In this document: positions 35,803 through 46,158 of the stretch, piece by piece
Position numbering within the stretch: position 1 is the stretch's first letter
How the letters are laid out: each line of letters opens with the position of its first letter
Origin: Gaertneriomyces semiglobifer
Taxonomy: Eukaryota; Chytridiomycota; Chytridiomycetes; Spizellomycetales; Spizellomycetaceae
NCBI GenBank assembly: GCA_025558075.1
Contig: JAHLKF010000016.1
Location: forward strand, 62,001-126,000
Direction: 5' to 3'
DNA: 64,000 nt
The notes under the pieces: model-generated
The model's database searches: none
Told to the model about the DNA's origin: nothing
The model's input: the letters and a program-made list of their open reading frames with translations, nothing else
Made by a program: the position numbers and the translations under genes

Positions 35803-38114
35803 ATGCCAAGCGAGGGACAACAACGATTGGTCGAGCTTTTGCAGTCCGAAGACCTGGATGAGTACAGCGATGCTCTTATATCGCAAGGTTTTAAGACGGT
35901 GAAGTCTGTAAGTAGAGCGCCGCTGTTCTGTCGCTGTGACTCGTACGCGCATGCACTGTCATTAACTTGATATTCAGCTGGGCTACTTAACGGGAGAAAG
36001 TCTTGAGCGGATGAGTATTCAGCAGGAGTATCCCAAGCGCAGGCTTTTGGCGCTTGCCGAGGAGGGTGAGCTTATTGGCCAATGTCGCCAGATGTCCGAC
36101 GTTTGCCTGACATGTGCATTTGCAGTGACGGGTGAAAGATCTGCCAAGCGGCCACGCCTGAACAACCTCGCGGTCGGCCCAGCCGAACCAGCTGATCCGA
36201 GATTTCACGTTGTTTTTCCATTTGAAGACCTTGACTGGGCCGCCAAAACTCTTCAGAAGCTAGTGCGTGAAGACCGTGTTTTGACAGTACTTCATGGTCC
36301 GTATTCTTGCGGCAAGACCTCCATTCTTCGTTGGATTCAGGAGGAGTTACAGGCACAGCCCAACGTGGTAGTGGCTTTGGTGCATGGCGACATGATAGTT
36401 GGCCGCCAGGAAGAGGCTGTTGATCCAGCCGAGTTTTGGCGCCGAATGGGCCAAGCTCTTCTTGATGACCCAACTGTCGGCTCCTACAGAGACATGTTCT
36501 ACCGGTTGTCGGAGACATATGGTAGGTCAAACAGCAATTTGTTTCTTTTTGCTGTTGTAAGTGCTAATCACACCGTACTCAGCTGGCCGACGGTGGTATT
36601 TCATCGTGGATGAGATGACAGTGCTTGTGAGCAACCAAGGAGCTCGCTCTCAGTTTCTTGACTTCATGACATTGCTTAGTGGGTATAGCGAAGCCAGCAA
36701 GTTTTTTGGTGGGTTTTTGGGAGCTGGAACGCTGGTAGCGAGCAACCTGTTGCGTAGCCCTCCAATCACGGCTGCGCCAACTCCACAGGAAGCGGAGCCG
36801 TCAGGTGGTCAGTCGCACACCGCCGGTCTAGCTCAATCTTTGCAACGGGCTCTCTTGGACTCGTCAAGGTACCGGTCCCCTTTTCAGAGTGGAACCCATA
36901 TAGCAGTTGGCACGCTTTCTCTGGACCAAAGCCTGCATTATTTGGAGATGGCTGTAAAGGCTGCGTGGCTGGAAGTGGACGATGATGTGAAGTCAGATAT
37001 TCACTTCTTCACCTTCGGTAACATCGGTTTGGTGTCATCGTGTGCATCGCTACTCTGCCAGCACGCCCCATCCAACCGACACATAACGATGGTGGAATGG
37101 CAAAAGGTAAAGGGTAACGCGAAGTTGACCTGTTTTCTGGGACGCCTTTTTCTAACTTGCTTTTTCAGATAAAACTGTTCCACGCGGAGAGTCATCTTAC
37201 TAGGTGGAATCGAATGACGTGGCGGATTACAAATACGTTTCATACTTCCTCTGATGAAATGAAACAACTTATTTTGGATTTGCTGGTGCATGAAGGTCCG
37301 CGTGTACTACAGGAGCGTGAAGAGGATGCTGGAGAGACGCTGATAGAAATGGGTATCGCAACAAGAGGGGCCACTGGAGCAATCCTCTTGTCGTCACCGT
37401 ACATGCGTATGCTGCTTCTGCGGTTGGCGTACCCGATGAAGAGAATTAGCGGTATTACGGTTCCCAAACTAGATGATCTCTCTATCGACGGGCTGAAGTT
37501 ATTGCAGCTTGCTCTTGAGTATGTCGCCAAAGGTACATTTTCATTGACACTGAGGAACCACAATCATATGACTAAAAATTGCGTTGTTCTTTGTCTCAGC
37601 TGTAATCAGCGCTCCTTATAGTATGAATCGAAATGGCCCGTCTGAAGCCGTCATCCAAGCTGAATTATATTCCGTTTTCAAGGCAATCGGCGAATCTACG
37701 GGAGACTTCAAAGTGTTTGTGGAAGTGAAGGAGAAACCTGGGGCGGCAATGCGTCTGGATCTGATGCTCGTTGACGTGCATGGGAATCCCATTGTGGGCT
37801 ACGAACTAAAAGTTGGGTTACTCCGTGCAACTGATATAGTGTCCGCAGTGCGAGATCAAGCTGAGAAGTATCGAAAGGACCACCGCCTCCCGCAAATGTA
37901 CCTCGTGAACTTTGTCGCAGACACCAGTGGCCTGGACCGGAACCTCCCTGGGCGCGTCGGTAATGTTGATTGTGTTGTTTTTCGATACTCCGCCGGCTTT
38001 CAGCAGCTACGCCGGGAGCCTCCGGCAGTCACTTCTGCAGCGCCAAGCGCAGCCGATACGCAGATTTTGTACGAGGTAAAAGGGGCGGAAAAGCGAGACA
38101 CAGTGTTCATATAG
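35803..38114 (+). CDS. Crinkler-like (CR) protein: SAM-like domain, P-loop NTPase, PD-(D/E)XK nuclease
   Basis: Exons are 35803-35907, 35978-36065, 36126-36521, 36583-37106, 37169-37532 and 37600-38114, giving 663 aa, all in phase. Residues 8-55 look like a SAM helical domain (LLQSEDLDEYSDALI). A short KRPR basic patch follows. The NTPase has Walker A GPYSCGKTS (about 121-129) and Walker B YFIVDEM (about 202-208). The C-terminus is a restriction-endonuclease fold: a helix with Glu (AVIQAELY), then RLDLMLVD (Asp 546), GYELKVG (Glu 561, Lys 563) and a following Gln/Lys helix. This NTPase-plus-nuclease architecture is the one described for Crinkler-RHS-type effectors, which are expanded in chytrids and oomycetes. 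All catalytic residues are present. Intron 2 (60 nt) has no stop and could be retained. No signal peptide is visible. Confidence 0.72.
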
Positions 38115-38524
38115 CTGAGTGGTTGTTTGAGTGAGGTTTTCCTCTTGTCGCCCTCGATTTCGCGCCAATGGCGTTGTTTGGCAATGTTCAATTGAGACCT
38201 AGTAGGTAGAAATAGAAATGCTGTTGCGCCTCAAACGTACCAAAAGCCGTATATATGCAGAAGTCCATGGCAGGTATTTCGGTCCATGGTGTTCTGAGCT
38301 ACCTGAACCTGTTTGCAGCATTGGCGGACTCAAATACCAAATCGGCATTACCATCAGGGATGCCTTAAGGAAAGACTATGTTTCTTCTTTCTTCCTGTCG
38401 GGCCAAAGGAAACGAACCAAATGCACCAGAATCCAGCTGACTGCGATGCTTCTCGCTTGTGCACCATGAACGTTGCAGTGCTACAGGCTCGTCATACCTG
38501 TTATGAAGCCCCAAATGAGCATAA

Positions 38525-40260
38525 TTAAGATCGTAGGGATTGCACCGTTAGCGACGCTCCTTCAAGGAAGGAGCCGCAGAATTCGGTGTTGGCTCGCCCG
38601 AAAAATGAAATTGATGTGAAAACATCTGTGATGCCGTTTGTTACGTAGACATTGAGTGCGATCTGGCCCAGCACCCTACGCATGTCACCGACGGTAGCCT
38701 CGGTTGGCCGTTCGAGGCTCATAATTATTTCTGGAGCTACTTTCCCTGATACCTTCAAACGAAACGATTCTCCCTTCTATCAAATCGAGCGCCAATATGT
38801 TCAACTGCGAGTTGCTAGATTTACCACTGCTAATCCAATCAGAACGATTACGCTGGAAAAGGAGCGAGGTTGCTGAAACAACCCTCAGCAAATCAATTGA
38901 CTGCACGTTAGGGTCATCGTTGCCAACGCTGAACCCCTGCACTTCTTCCTGGTCTTTGTATTAACCCGATTCATTTAGTGGAGGTACCGAGGTTTTGGCT
39001 TACCCTTGAAACTTTCAGCCCCAGAACCTAGACATTGACCACCCGCACTGAAAGACATTACTTTATTATATAACAGCCAAGGTCACCCGTTTGTCCCACA
39101 TGGTCGGGATTTCGGCGCTTCTGGATCCACGTGCTCCCATTTTCTACCGTCGGCGGTAAGCTGCGTCGATGTTAACGTCACCCGGTCCAGAATAGATTGA
39201 ACACCCAACACCTTGAGCTTCATGGCTGTTGCGAACGAGACTTGCCAGCTGCACCATGAGGGCATCCGCCGACCCTTCAATCAGTGTCACGTATGCGCCT
39301 AGCGACTGTTGGATATCTTCAGCGTGATCAATACTGGCAGCTTTCCTCAGATTAATCTCGTCTCCAGAGGAAGGCCATATCCCCAAACCGTCTGCCAGTT
39401 TGGCGCTCAGACCATGGTGGTCCAGTGGTACCTTCTGCTTGCTTAATATCGGATCCTAGTGCATGTTGCAAGCGCCTCGAACAGCGAAACGACGTAGCGA
39501 ATCCATGTAGAATGCTTGTTTGCTTTCCGTGTATTTTTTTTTAGCCTTGCGGTTGTGGTTTCTTTTGGTTCCCGGTGGAATGAAGCACTTGTCTTCTTCT
39601 GTGGCACTGGAATCAAGCTTGTATGTCCACAGCCATTGTGGCCATCTCTCCGCATCTTTGTGTTAGAGAGCCTCATGGATCAACTTGAACGATTCTGAGA
39701 AGCTCTTGAGCGCGCTCAGTGTCCTCTGCTGCTCCTCATTGTTGCGGAACTCGTCTATGGTGGTCCCATCTAACGTTAACGGCGCATTGGGCAATGCAAT
39801 AACCACTACACTTTCCAGAGATTCAATATCTTGTTGCTGCAGCTTGGCCGTTCCGCACATCAATGTGTCCACCGTCTGACCTGCGACGCTTCCGAGGCGG
39901 CAGCCTTCGCGGTTCATCAACGCGACTAAGACCTGCTTCATCGTGAAGTTCGTCATGACCGTCCTCATCAAGTCCATCTAAGCGGCACGCGTTGCCGGCC
40001 TTTGTTGATGATATCCCGCGTCTGCCGCTAAACCACGTCCCGGTTCAACAGTCGCCGTCGAGTATTGCCGTCCATCCCAGTGGAACAAACTTTTCCGGGA
40101 TTTGGGGAGGCAGTGCATTCTGTGGCATACTTGCGAAGCTCACCTGGAAGGGTTTGTCAGGATATGATAGATATGCTTTAGACAACGTAACTGAGTTGAA
40201 CTCGCGACCGCTCCCAAAAATGGAACCATTCAGCGTGAATCACGTGGGCTGAATTTACTC
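38525..40260 (-). pseudogene. Degraded or unresolved minus-strand gene after the CR gene
   Basis: Minus-strand blocks with coding character are: 39663-39977 (MTNFTMKQVLVALMNREG), 39083-39386 (two overlapping frames), 38685-38942 and 38525-38758. The last two continue each other only through a one-base shift near 38755 (IVSFEGIR then KVAPEIIMSLE). An additional block around 40060-40240 reads SFASMPQNALPPQIP. No family recognised and no clean intron set found. It is convergent with the CR gene, and with the broken locus at 33.9-35.6 kb it brackets it. Confidence 0.35.
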
Positions 40261-40417
40261 ATTTGTTCAGTTATCACTCACCAAATGTGTATTATGACTG
40301 TGCCGTCAAGTGCTGTTTGCCATGGTTGAATTGCTTTTGGTTGATTCTCCGCAAAGCAACGAAAACCCACCACCGCCAATCCACCTCAAGGCCAACACCA
40401 CCCCGTAGCAAGCAAGC

Positions 40418-41129
40418 ATGGTAAAGGCAAAGTTCAGATTTGCCAACCTATTGAAGCGACGGCCAAAGGTTGCGGAACACAACAGGGTACCGGAGCAGAA
40501 ATGGAAGATCCTCCCTGGAGACAAGGTCGAGATAATTGGGGGGAGGATTGATGTCGGGAAACAGGGAACTGTTGTTGAGGTCTCACATAAGGATCACACA
40601 GTGACCGTAGAAGGATGTCGAATGGTATGAGCCGCCACACAAGTTGCAGGGGTTTGGCGTTTTTGTAAGCACATCTCGCCTATTAGGTTTTCAAACACAT
40701 CAAGCCAAATCCAGATTATCCCAAGGGAGAAAAGATTCGCAAAGAAACACCCATTTCATACACCCATGTTCAACTTGTCGATCCGACTGTGAAGTAAGTT
40801 GATACCACGAAGTAGCGGCTGTTAGTATCCGCAGCGACTGATGTAAGCTGTCTAGCGAACCGACATCTGTCAAGCTCGTTAAAGTCCGGGATCCTTCGAC
40901 GGGGCGCATTGAGAAGTCCCGCATATCATTACTGTCCCAGCAGCTGATACCAATTCCCAAAGAAAAGGATCCGTTTGCGGACAAGCCTGTGGGTCCAATG
41001 GACACGACGAAGGAGAACGTCACGCAGGAAACAGTGATGTTCAATATTAAACAATGCCCATTTCCATCAGCATTCATGAATGAGCTAGAAAGGATGAGGC
41101 GACGGAATAAGGAGGCTGCCGCATTGTAG
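40418..41129 (+). CDS. MRPL24: Mitochondrial large-subunit ribosomal protein uL24m
   Basis: Exons are 40418-40624, 40687-40793 and 40856-41129, giving 195 aa, all in phase. A basic N-terminus precedes a KOW motif (KILPGDKVEIIGG, GKQGTVVEV), which places uL24 at the exit of the mitoribosome tunnel. YTHVQLVDP and KVRDPSTGRIEKSRIS follow as in fungal uL24m (Mrpl40). A lone housekeeping gene between broken accessory loci. Confidence 0.85.
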
Positions 41130-41381
41130 ATATTTATCATGTATACGTCCATTGAAACTTACTCCCACCATTCATACTCCATTTCCAGAGTTTGCTGCTC
41201 TCTTTTCTGTCGCTCTTATGGTGCTTACCATTCTGCGGTTTTGTTGGCGCACGGAGCATCCACCAAGGTAAGCCTGCACACTCTCACAGGCAACCATAGG
41301 CGCCCAAGCCGGCCGTTGCAGTGCTAGAGAGCAATCAGCTTTACAAGGGTAACCCTCATGTGTTCGACCGTCAGATCATTC

Positions 41382-41813
41382 TTAGACTGTCGTTCTCTGA
41401 GATAGATGGCGGAACTGACACTTGTCGCCTGAGCATCCTTTCCGTTTTCCGAAGAAAAGGCAGACCTTCTTTTGTCTCTTGAACACAACTTTGTCAGGCA
41501 AGATTTTGCCGATTGGAGTATCGGGTATTGCCCACGATAGTATTGGTGTCCCTCTCGGCGCATTTCTTGCGGAGGTTGGAATCCGATATTCGACTTCATT
41601 CGTGAAGGTGCGCAAGGACAACGCTGAAGTTTGGAGAGCCACATTCTAGCAGATGGGTATTTGTTAAGACAATGATAACAGACAAGAATCGACGGAGCGC
41701 CATACCTGAGCGTTTATAAAGAGCTTCACGCCATCCAGTACTTTTCGAGCGGCCTCCCGCCCAAGTACAGCGGGTTCGGGAAGCGCCCGACGTAATCTGC
41801 CACTACGATATTG
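41382..41813 (-). CDS. 3' part of a CCCH zinc-finger protein gene
   Basis: Two exons fit: 41706-41813 (36 codons) and 41382-41645, both phase 0, split by a 60-nt intron (GTATGG...CTGCTAG). The last 20 or so residues hold a CCCH finger, C-x8-C-x4-C-x3-H (VCLFFGKRKGC, CQFRH), preceded by ILSWAIPDTPIGK and a block LQTSALSLRTF. Upstream exons were not resolved; a long open frame at 41850-42052 on the same strand may be part of it. CCCH fingers usually bind RNA. No family assignment. Confidence 0.5.
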
Positions 41814-42598
41814 CTAAATAGTGGTCGGACCAGGAAACCTACTGCGCAATCGTGGTTTTGGAAAAAACAAGGAATCCCGACCTTGCTCGTAAACCCTTCA
41901 GCGGTCTCCTGACTGTTTCTAAGACAGAGGTCCCTACAAGCTATGGCAGACCGAACAAACTTGGATCGTCCGTCCGCGGAACTTAGGGCTAGTTTCCCCA
42001 ACGACTCACCCAAGGCGAGCTCCCAACCCCCGTTCTGTCCGTCTTCAATCATACATTCATTTAGATGGGATTCAGGATGGTTTCAAAGGCAAACCCAATC
42101 TCCGTACCAGTAGAAAATCTACCATGTTCTCCGATCCGCTTTCCAATTCCCGCGACTCACATTTAGCTTCCCCTCTATGCAAATTGTAGCTAGCATCTTC
42201 GTGCGAAGCGAATCATAAGCGAGCGACAGACACCTACTAGTGCAACAGGAAATGATCTATCCCTTCATTCAAAAATTCGTAGAAATGTGTCCATAAGCGT
42301 TGACCCAAAGTTCTTTCATTAGCTTCCTTTCCTAGACAGAATCGTTTGGCTTTAACTTTGGATCTGCAACTGGGATTTCAATATGCTTAGTGCTGCGAAA
42401 GTCAAATATAACAAACTACCAACATATGATTGATCAAACGTAGCGCCCGCTGGAGCAGCTCATTCTTGATCCGCCAAGCCCAAGCTACTCCAGTACGCCC
42501 TTGGCCCCGACAGCAAGCAGGTTCGACGACGCCTGTTCCAAGTTGTCTGGCGGAAGTTACATTGAATTACAGTCAGTGAAACTGCCCTAGATTTGTGA
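41814..42598. other. Unresolved stretch upstream of the CCCH fragment
   Basis: Contains a minus-strand open frame 41850-42052 that could supply earlier exons of the CCCH gene. The remainder (42060-42598) shows nothing I can support. Confidence 0.35.
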
Positions 42599-43746
42599 CT
42601 AGTCATCACCTATCACCTTTTCGAGAGTTCGGAGCCAGTAGGGTGCAGGTGCAACCGACTTCGGGAACGCAATCGTAACTTCCAAAGCAGGCGAAAGCTT
42701 TTGCAATTCCTCTGGGACATTTGACACCAAGACCCCGATGGGCACTTATGCTGTCTAAAAAGATTTAGAGACCACATCAAGAAACTTCAGTGACATACAG
42801 ACCTTCCAGGGTTACTGGCTTGTTGCTGTAGTATGAACTCCGTGACTGCACTTTCGGCGGACGCTTCAGCGTTACATTGGTTCACAGACGGCGAGTCAGA
42901 AATCGGAGGGACTTGCACGGAATGTTCACAGGAAATCAATGCAGAACTTTGGCCTTGTTTGGCGAGAAAATAAGCAGTATCCGGGCTAATGGTATCATCC
43001 TTGGGGCGGCGTGAACGGATACGCGACGATCTTCAAACTGTGTCCTCTTCATTGCTTTGTTTTCTTAGGTATTTCCTACCTCTCTCTGTCTCTTCAATTG
43101 CGGCTGTCCAGTATGGATTAGCCTCTCTCGAGTCCTTTTTCAATCTCACATGCCCCGTTTTTTTCCCAATTGCGTTCCCCCAGAATTAACTTGCTGTTGC
43201 CTGAGGCCACCTCTTTGAACGCTTCGATCGACTTCAGAGCGGAGGTCAGGTTTCTCTGGCATGCTGTAATCTCTGAAACAAGGCACGTTGTGTTCAATTG
43301 GCTTCGCTGGTGTTCGTACTCATGTCGCATCTGCGGTGGGAAGGGACGGTTCAGTACAAGCGGTCCCAGGAGTGAGTGAGGCTGTCCAGACAATGTTGAA
43401 CCAGCGATCGTTTGAACAAGCGTCAAGCTCTCGCTATGGCGGATTAACCTGACCAAGTGCCGAGGTCTCTGGCCTGGATGGTCTAGCCTGACCGAGTGCC
43501 AAGCTCCCACCCCAGATGAGCAACCTCCGAGTGCCAAGCTCCCCACCTGCACAAAGTCCATGCTTTGCCCATAATTGAATTGTCTACAAAGCACTCACTC
43601 ACCGTCAATTGCTTGTCAAGTGGTACTAGCGCCTTGCGGTGACTAGCAATGAGACGATCTGCTATTGATTTCTTCTGCTGTAGGTACGAGGCATACAGTT
43701 CCCAATTGGCGTCCGGGTTCTGGAGAAGAAACGCACCAGGACGCAT
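42599..43746 (-). CDS. Unrecognised coiled-coil protein, multi-exon
   Basis: Proposed exons are 43603-43746, 43211-43330, one around 43045-43122, a following one to 42816, and 42599-42744. The first two are firm (GTGAGT donor, CCGCAG acceptor, both phase 0). The last intron uses GTAACC and joins QQQA to MPIGVLVSNVPEE in phase, and the gene ends in IGDD-stop. The middle junctions are uncertain. The protein is helical: LYASYLQQKKSIADR, then HQRSQLNTTCLVSE, a Ser/Gln-rich segment, and a C-terminal segment FPKSVAPAPYWLRTLEK. No family recognised. A possible extra N-terminus (MSSILNISRFPK) lies upstream in another frame. Confidence 0.5.
43492..43543. repeat. Short direct repeat inside an intron
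   Basis: CCGAGTGCCAAGCTCC occurs at 43492 and 43527, offset 35 bp, with a diverged third copy near 43452. It lies in the 272-nt intron 43331-43602 of the coiled-coil gene, much longer than other introns here. Confidence 0.6.
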
Positions 43747-44442
43747 GAACTTCAGAATTCAGAGCAGGCTTGGGAAAACGCGAGATGTTCAAAATGGATG
43801 ACATAATCGCAAACGCGTTCGGCCACTGGTTAAAGTAGAGATAAATCATATATTAACTAGCGGCCATCATACACTTCCACACAGTGCAAACCAACTACTA
43901 CGATCTCAGCTGTCCGTCTCCTCTGAGAATACCTAACTTCCAAGCTTTCGGAGGCGTACCGTGAGTGCTCGAGCGCTTCGGCCCTCGGTCTGACCAATGT
44001 CATGTGGACAATGCAACCTGATCGTGATACGCACGATGCTATTAAACCGGAGCAGCCTGCGCTCGTTCGTGGCCGTGGTAGAAAAGTTCCTGAATAGCCC
44101 GCAAGCAAGGTTTATCTCTCTCCAGCATGACTTGATTGAACCCACCGTCGAAATGGCCACCAAGCTTTTCGACCACTAGGCAAAGCAGGATGATGGATCG
44201 TTCGCCTTGAAACCAGTGTCCATAGGCCAATCCTATGACTGTGGACCGGCCAGGGTTACCCTCACCCTCACCCTCACACTGTTAGCTCCCAGCAAGCGCA
44301 AATATGTGGGGGACCATTATCAAGTTGAAATCACAGATGTGCATTAACAACTGTATGTGTATAGTAGCTACTACGAGGGGTACGACATACCTTCTAGATT
44401 TCTCTATCCATCTATGCTAACTAGGTTGATATTGTCATTCAA
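43747..44442. other. Intergenic, short frames only
   Basis: A 60-residue plus-strand frame at 43997-44179 (SSLRSFVAVVEKFLNSP) could be an exon remnant but has no partner. A (CCCTCA)n tract at 44257-44279 is a simple repeat. Nothing else seen. Confidence 0.4.
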
Positions 44443-45421
44443 TCAATTAAAGAGTTTGAAATCACCACACTTGTGGTTGGAGTTGTGCGAGCACCGGTTT
44501 TTACCAAGCAACACGCCCACTCGGTACGAGGAGCCACACCAAGGCGTATAGCCTGTCAAGCACACGCCACTCGTATGATAAGAGCTCAGGTTCATCTTGC
44601 CGTTCAACAAGGCTGCAATCGCGGAGGCTTGGTTCCCCGCATCCTTGGGGTTGCCGCAAGGCGGTTGTTGATTCTTATATTCGGGAGCCCAGACGTTCAC
44701 AACGATCGTCATTTCATCCGTTCCGCAAAGTCGAATCGTCTGGCGTTTGCCAAGCTTACCAACAGGTGAGCCGCCAACCGGACCCCACACAAACTGTCCA
44801 GTAGCAGCCCTGACTTCCTTGATTTCAAGAGCGACATCTTGAGGGGTAGCATCGCTGTCGGTAAGGATGGTGTCGTTCATCAACGCAGGGAATCGGCTAA
44901 GATCAAACTCCTCATCGCCAACAAACTGATCGCGAGGCAAAGCCATGGCTTCGTTGAGGGCCCGGATGGCACCTTCATCGTCCTCGAAACGCGCCATGAT
45001 CTCCTGTAGAGTTTCATTGCCCATGAGCTGACGTTTACCAACGTGCTTGCCGCTGTTCATCCAGATTTCCGACAACCAGCGGCCCAAACGACCGCTCACG
45101 ACTTCTGACCAAAAGACCGCCGACGCTTGCACCCAAGCGCTCGACACAATCCCAACCGCGGTCCATGTCATGAACGTGTTGAAAACAGAGATGATTGGTG
45201 TCTGTCCTGTAGATCAGCGTGGAGCCGGGCGGACAAGGGTTCGCCTGCCGCAAACCCAGATTCACTTTGGCGTCGACAGCAATAGGTGACAGTTCCAAAG
45301 CCACGCCTGGATCCGTAGGAAGCGTGGCCAGAAGCAGCAAAAGCACCCCAAAGCAAGTACGAGAGACGTTGAAAGTGCATTTTCGTCCGTCAGCGTGCTC
45401 CCAGTGAAATAGAACCGGCAT
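44443..45421 (-). CDS. Putative secreted protein, model uncertain
   Basis: The ATG at 45421 begins a frame with a hydrophobic segment CFGVLLLLLATL at about residues 24-35, which could be a signal region. The downstream frame (45171 to 44443) is long and coherent (ARFEDDEGAIRALNEAMALP, MTIVVNVWAPEY) and ends with a Cys-rich tail (TPWCGSS, RCSHNSNHKCGDF). A 61-nt intron with a GTTTTC donor near 45190 would join them in phase, but the donor is weak. No family recognised. Bacterial-like spacing is not evident; transfer cannot be judged. Confidence 0.4.
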
Positions 45422-46158
45422 GTAAGTCTAGATCTAGGTTACAAGCGAGGGGACGGTGAAGAGTCCCTATTCATGTTCGTCGGTCAAGATGCCGACGTTG
45501 TTGGAGGCGCTTGGTTGCCTTGAAAAGTTGTGGATATGTAACGTATCTGGTTGCAGAGACTGCTCATCGGGTAGAGTAGATGTGTTGCACAGAGAGGTCC
45601 TTTGGAAGACTTGCTAACGACGGTGTCGTTCTGTGGATTTCCGAGCTTGTAGCAGGAAATCGCGCAGTTACGGGAGAAATGCGCTCGGGGATGGAAGGTG
45701 TTAAATCCTTTTACACACACACAATCACCCGCAGCTACACTTATGTAAACTGGTGGTGAAATGGCAATGTAAATGGCAGGTGTAACGAACGAAAGTTAGA
45801 TCGCCGCGCTCTTGAAATTGAGATCCGGAATAAGGTTGCGTTATCGATTTAGACGGTTGAGGCGGCGAAACTTAAAATTAAGTTTACACGCGCCTTTGCA
45901 CACTACAAGTTTTTTCCACTCTGTATTTCAATCTTATAGATGGTGTCACGGGCTATGGGCACAGCGACGCTAATGAAAGTAGACCAAAACGACGAGAACG
46001 TCTCTGCAACAGCCAGGGCCATCAAGGTCGTATCATCAGGACGAAAATACAGTGCAGGTGGCGCGACCAATTTATAAAACACTTGGGTGAAACCGAGACA
46101 GACCAGAATCCACAACCAGTCGTGGAGGTGGGATGCAATCAATGATTTGCGCGAGCGG
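45422..46158. other. Intergenic, with an ambiguous minus-strand frame
   Basis: A minus-strand frame 45903-46256 encodes 117 aa with two hydrophobic segments and could be a small membrane protein. It overlaps the better-supported first exon of the plus-strand gene at 46159, so it is not called as a gene. Confidence 0.35.

Noticed and set aside
44257..44279. Telomere-like tract (CCCTCA)n
   Set aside because: Only three units, not the TTAGGG-type fungal repeat, and inside a gene-containing region. A simple repeat.
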